Source: SIG578 sp045543635
Lineage (GTDB): Bacteria > Bacillota > Clostridia > Oscillospirales > Ruminococcaceae
Assembly (NCBI GenBank): GCA_045543635.1
Contig: JAZQMT010000018.1
Coordinates: 1-6,278, forward strand
Reading direction: 5' to 3'
DNA length: 6,278 nucleotides
In this document: positions 6,086 to 6,278 of the stretch, in pieces
Numbering within the stretch: the first letter of the stretch is position 1
Layout of the letters: each line of letters starts with the position of its first letter
The notes under the pieces: model-generated
What the model was told of the DNA's origin: nothing
Seen by the model: only the letters and a program-made list of their open reading frames with translations
Database searches by the model: none
Program-made: the position numbers and the translations under genes

Positions 6086-6117
6086 AAAGAAAAAACACTT
6101 TCATCAATTGAAAGTGT
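6086..6117 (-). terminator. Minus-strand terminator for a gene beyond the right edge
   Basis: ACACTTTCA (6095-6103) pairs with TGAAAGTGT (6109-6117) around a 5-nt loop. On the minus strand the hairpin is followed by a T-rich run (TTTTTCTTT); on the plus strand no T-tract follows. It therefore best serves a minus-strand transcript entering from the right, and it is back-to-back with the plus-strand terminator. Confidence 0.7.
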
Positions 6118-6170
6118 CATAGTGGGTTCATACTTTTAAATAGCACCTATCTCAAAACAGAAATAATATG

Positions 6171-6250
6171 AGTGATATTGTGAGACAGGTCTCACAGTTT
6201 TATTATGCCTTTCGGCATAGTGGTATTTTTGCTCACGCAAAAGTGATATT
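6171..6250. repeat. Array of three mini-hairpins between four 9-nt AGTGATATT-like linkers
   Basis: Four copies of a 9-mer lie at 6171 (AGTGATATT), 6196 (AGTTTTATT), 6219 (AGTGGTATT) and 6242 (AGTGATATT), with starts 25, 23 and 23 nt apart. Between them sit three different short palindromes: TGTGAGAC-AG-GTCTCACA (6179-6196), TATGCC-TTTC-GGCATA (6204-6219) and TTTTGC-TCAC-GCAAAA (6227-6242). Linkers are conserved while stem sequences vary but keep perfect pairing. No protein-coding explanation fits. From memory, hairpin arrays with GATAT-type linkers ending in ATATTCGCC occur in other gut Clostridia, but I could not check this. Confidence 0.65.
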
Positions 6251-6278
6251 ATATTCGCCCCTTAAACTGTCCGCAGGA
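6249..6278 (-). CDS. Possible C-terminal end of a minus-strand gene cut by the right edge
   Basis: On the minus strand the frame from 6278 reads SCGQFKGRI and then TAA at 6249-6251. A minus-strand gene entering here is made plausible by the minus-strand terminator at 6086-6117. Nine codons are far too few to identify, and another frame stays open for 14 codons, ending at 6233. The stop overlaps the last linker of the hairpin array. Confidence 0.2.
   Translation of the reverse strand, partial: SCGQFKGRI

Noticed and set aside
5642..6107. Minus-strand open frames opposite the cysteine hydrolase
   Set aside because: They run through the plus-strand terminator and give Arg/Cys-rich sequences with no family features, while the plus-strand frame has coherent motifs.
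6171..6250. CRISPR array
   Set aside because: The repeats are only 9 nt, the intervening pieces are self-complementary, and no cas genes are present.

Overview
The window looks like chromosomal DNA of a low-to-mid GC Gram-positive anaerobe, most likely a gut Clostridia member (Oscillospirales/Ruminococcaceae-like). The evidence is consensus sigma-A promoters, strong AGGAGG-type ribosome binding sites, GTG starts, a lipoprotein-type solute-binding protein, and protein sequences of a clostridial style. This placement is inferred, not searched.

Layout, left to right. (1) Positions 1-600, plus strand: the 3' part of an HD-domain metal-dependent phosphohydrolase gene whose start lies outside the window. 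(2) 655-691: a bidirectional rho-independent terminator shared by the HD gene and the convergent operon. (3) 693-3073, minus strand: a complete polar amino-acid ABC importer operon transcribed as binding lipoprotein (2270-3073), permease (1426-2193), ATPase (693-1436). A stem-loop lies between the binding-protein and permease genes, and the last two genes overlap by 11 bp. (4) 3074-3337: an AT-rich control region with a perfect-consensus sigma-A promoter, a 20-bp perfect palindrome and possible ArgR (ARG-box) sites. (5) 3338-5023, minus strand: a secreted, membrane-anchored amidase-signature hydrolase. (6) 5024-5170: a divergent promoter region. (7) 5171-6025, plus strand: a membrane-anchored, circularly permuted papain/NlpC-P60-like cysteine hydrolase. 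(8) 6026-6278: a strong terminator for that gene, a terminator facing the other way, and an unusual array of three tiny hairpins set between four near-identical 9-nt linkers. The array continues to the window edge, where a minus-strand gene may end.

Functionally, the centre combines surface amide-bond chemistry (two predicted extracytoplasmic hydrolases expressed divergently) with uptake of a polar amino acid. If the ARG-box-like sites are real, the importer is probably for arginine or a related amino acid and is controlled by ArgR/AhrC. A link between the amidase and the importer is only inferred from adjacency, shared strand and the lack of a visible terminator between them. The least ordinary elements are the hairpin array at the right edge, the 20-bp palindrome upstream of the importer, and the amidase with an altered oxyanion-hole motif and a C-terminal membrane anchor.
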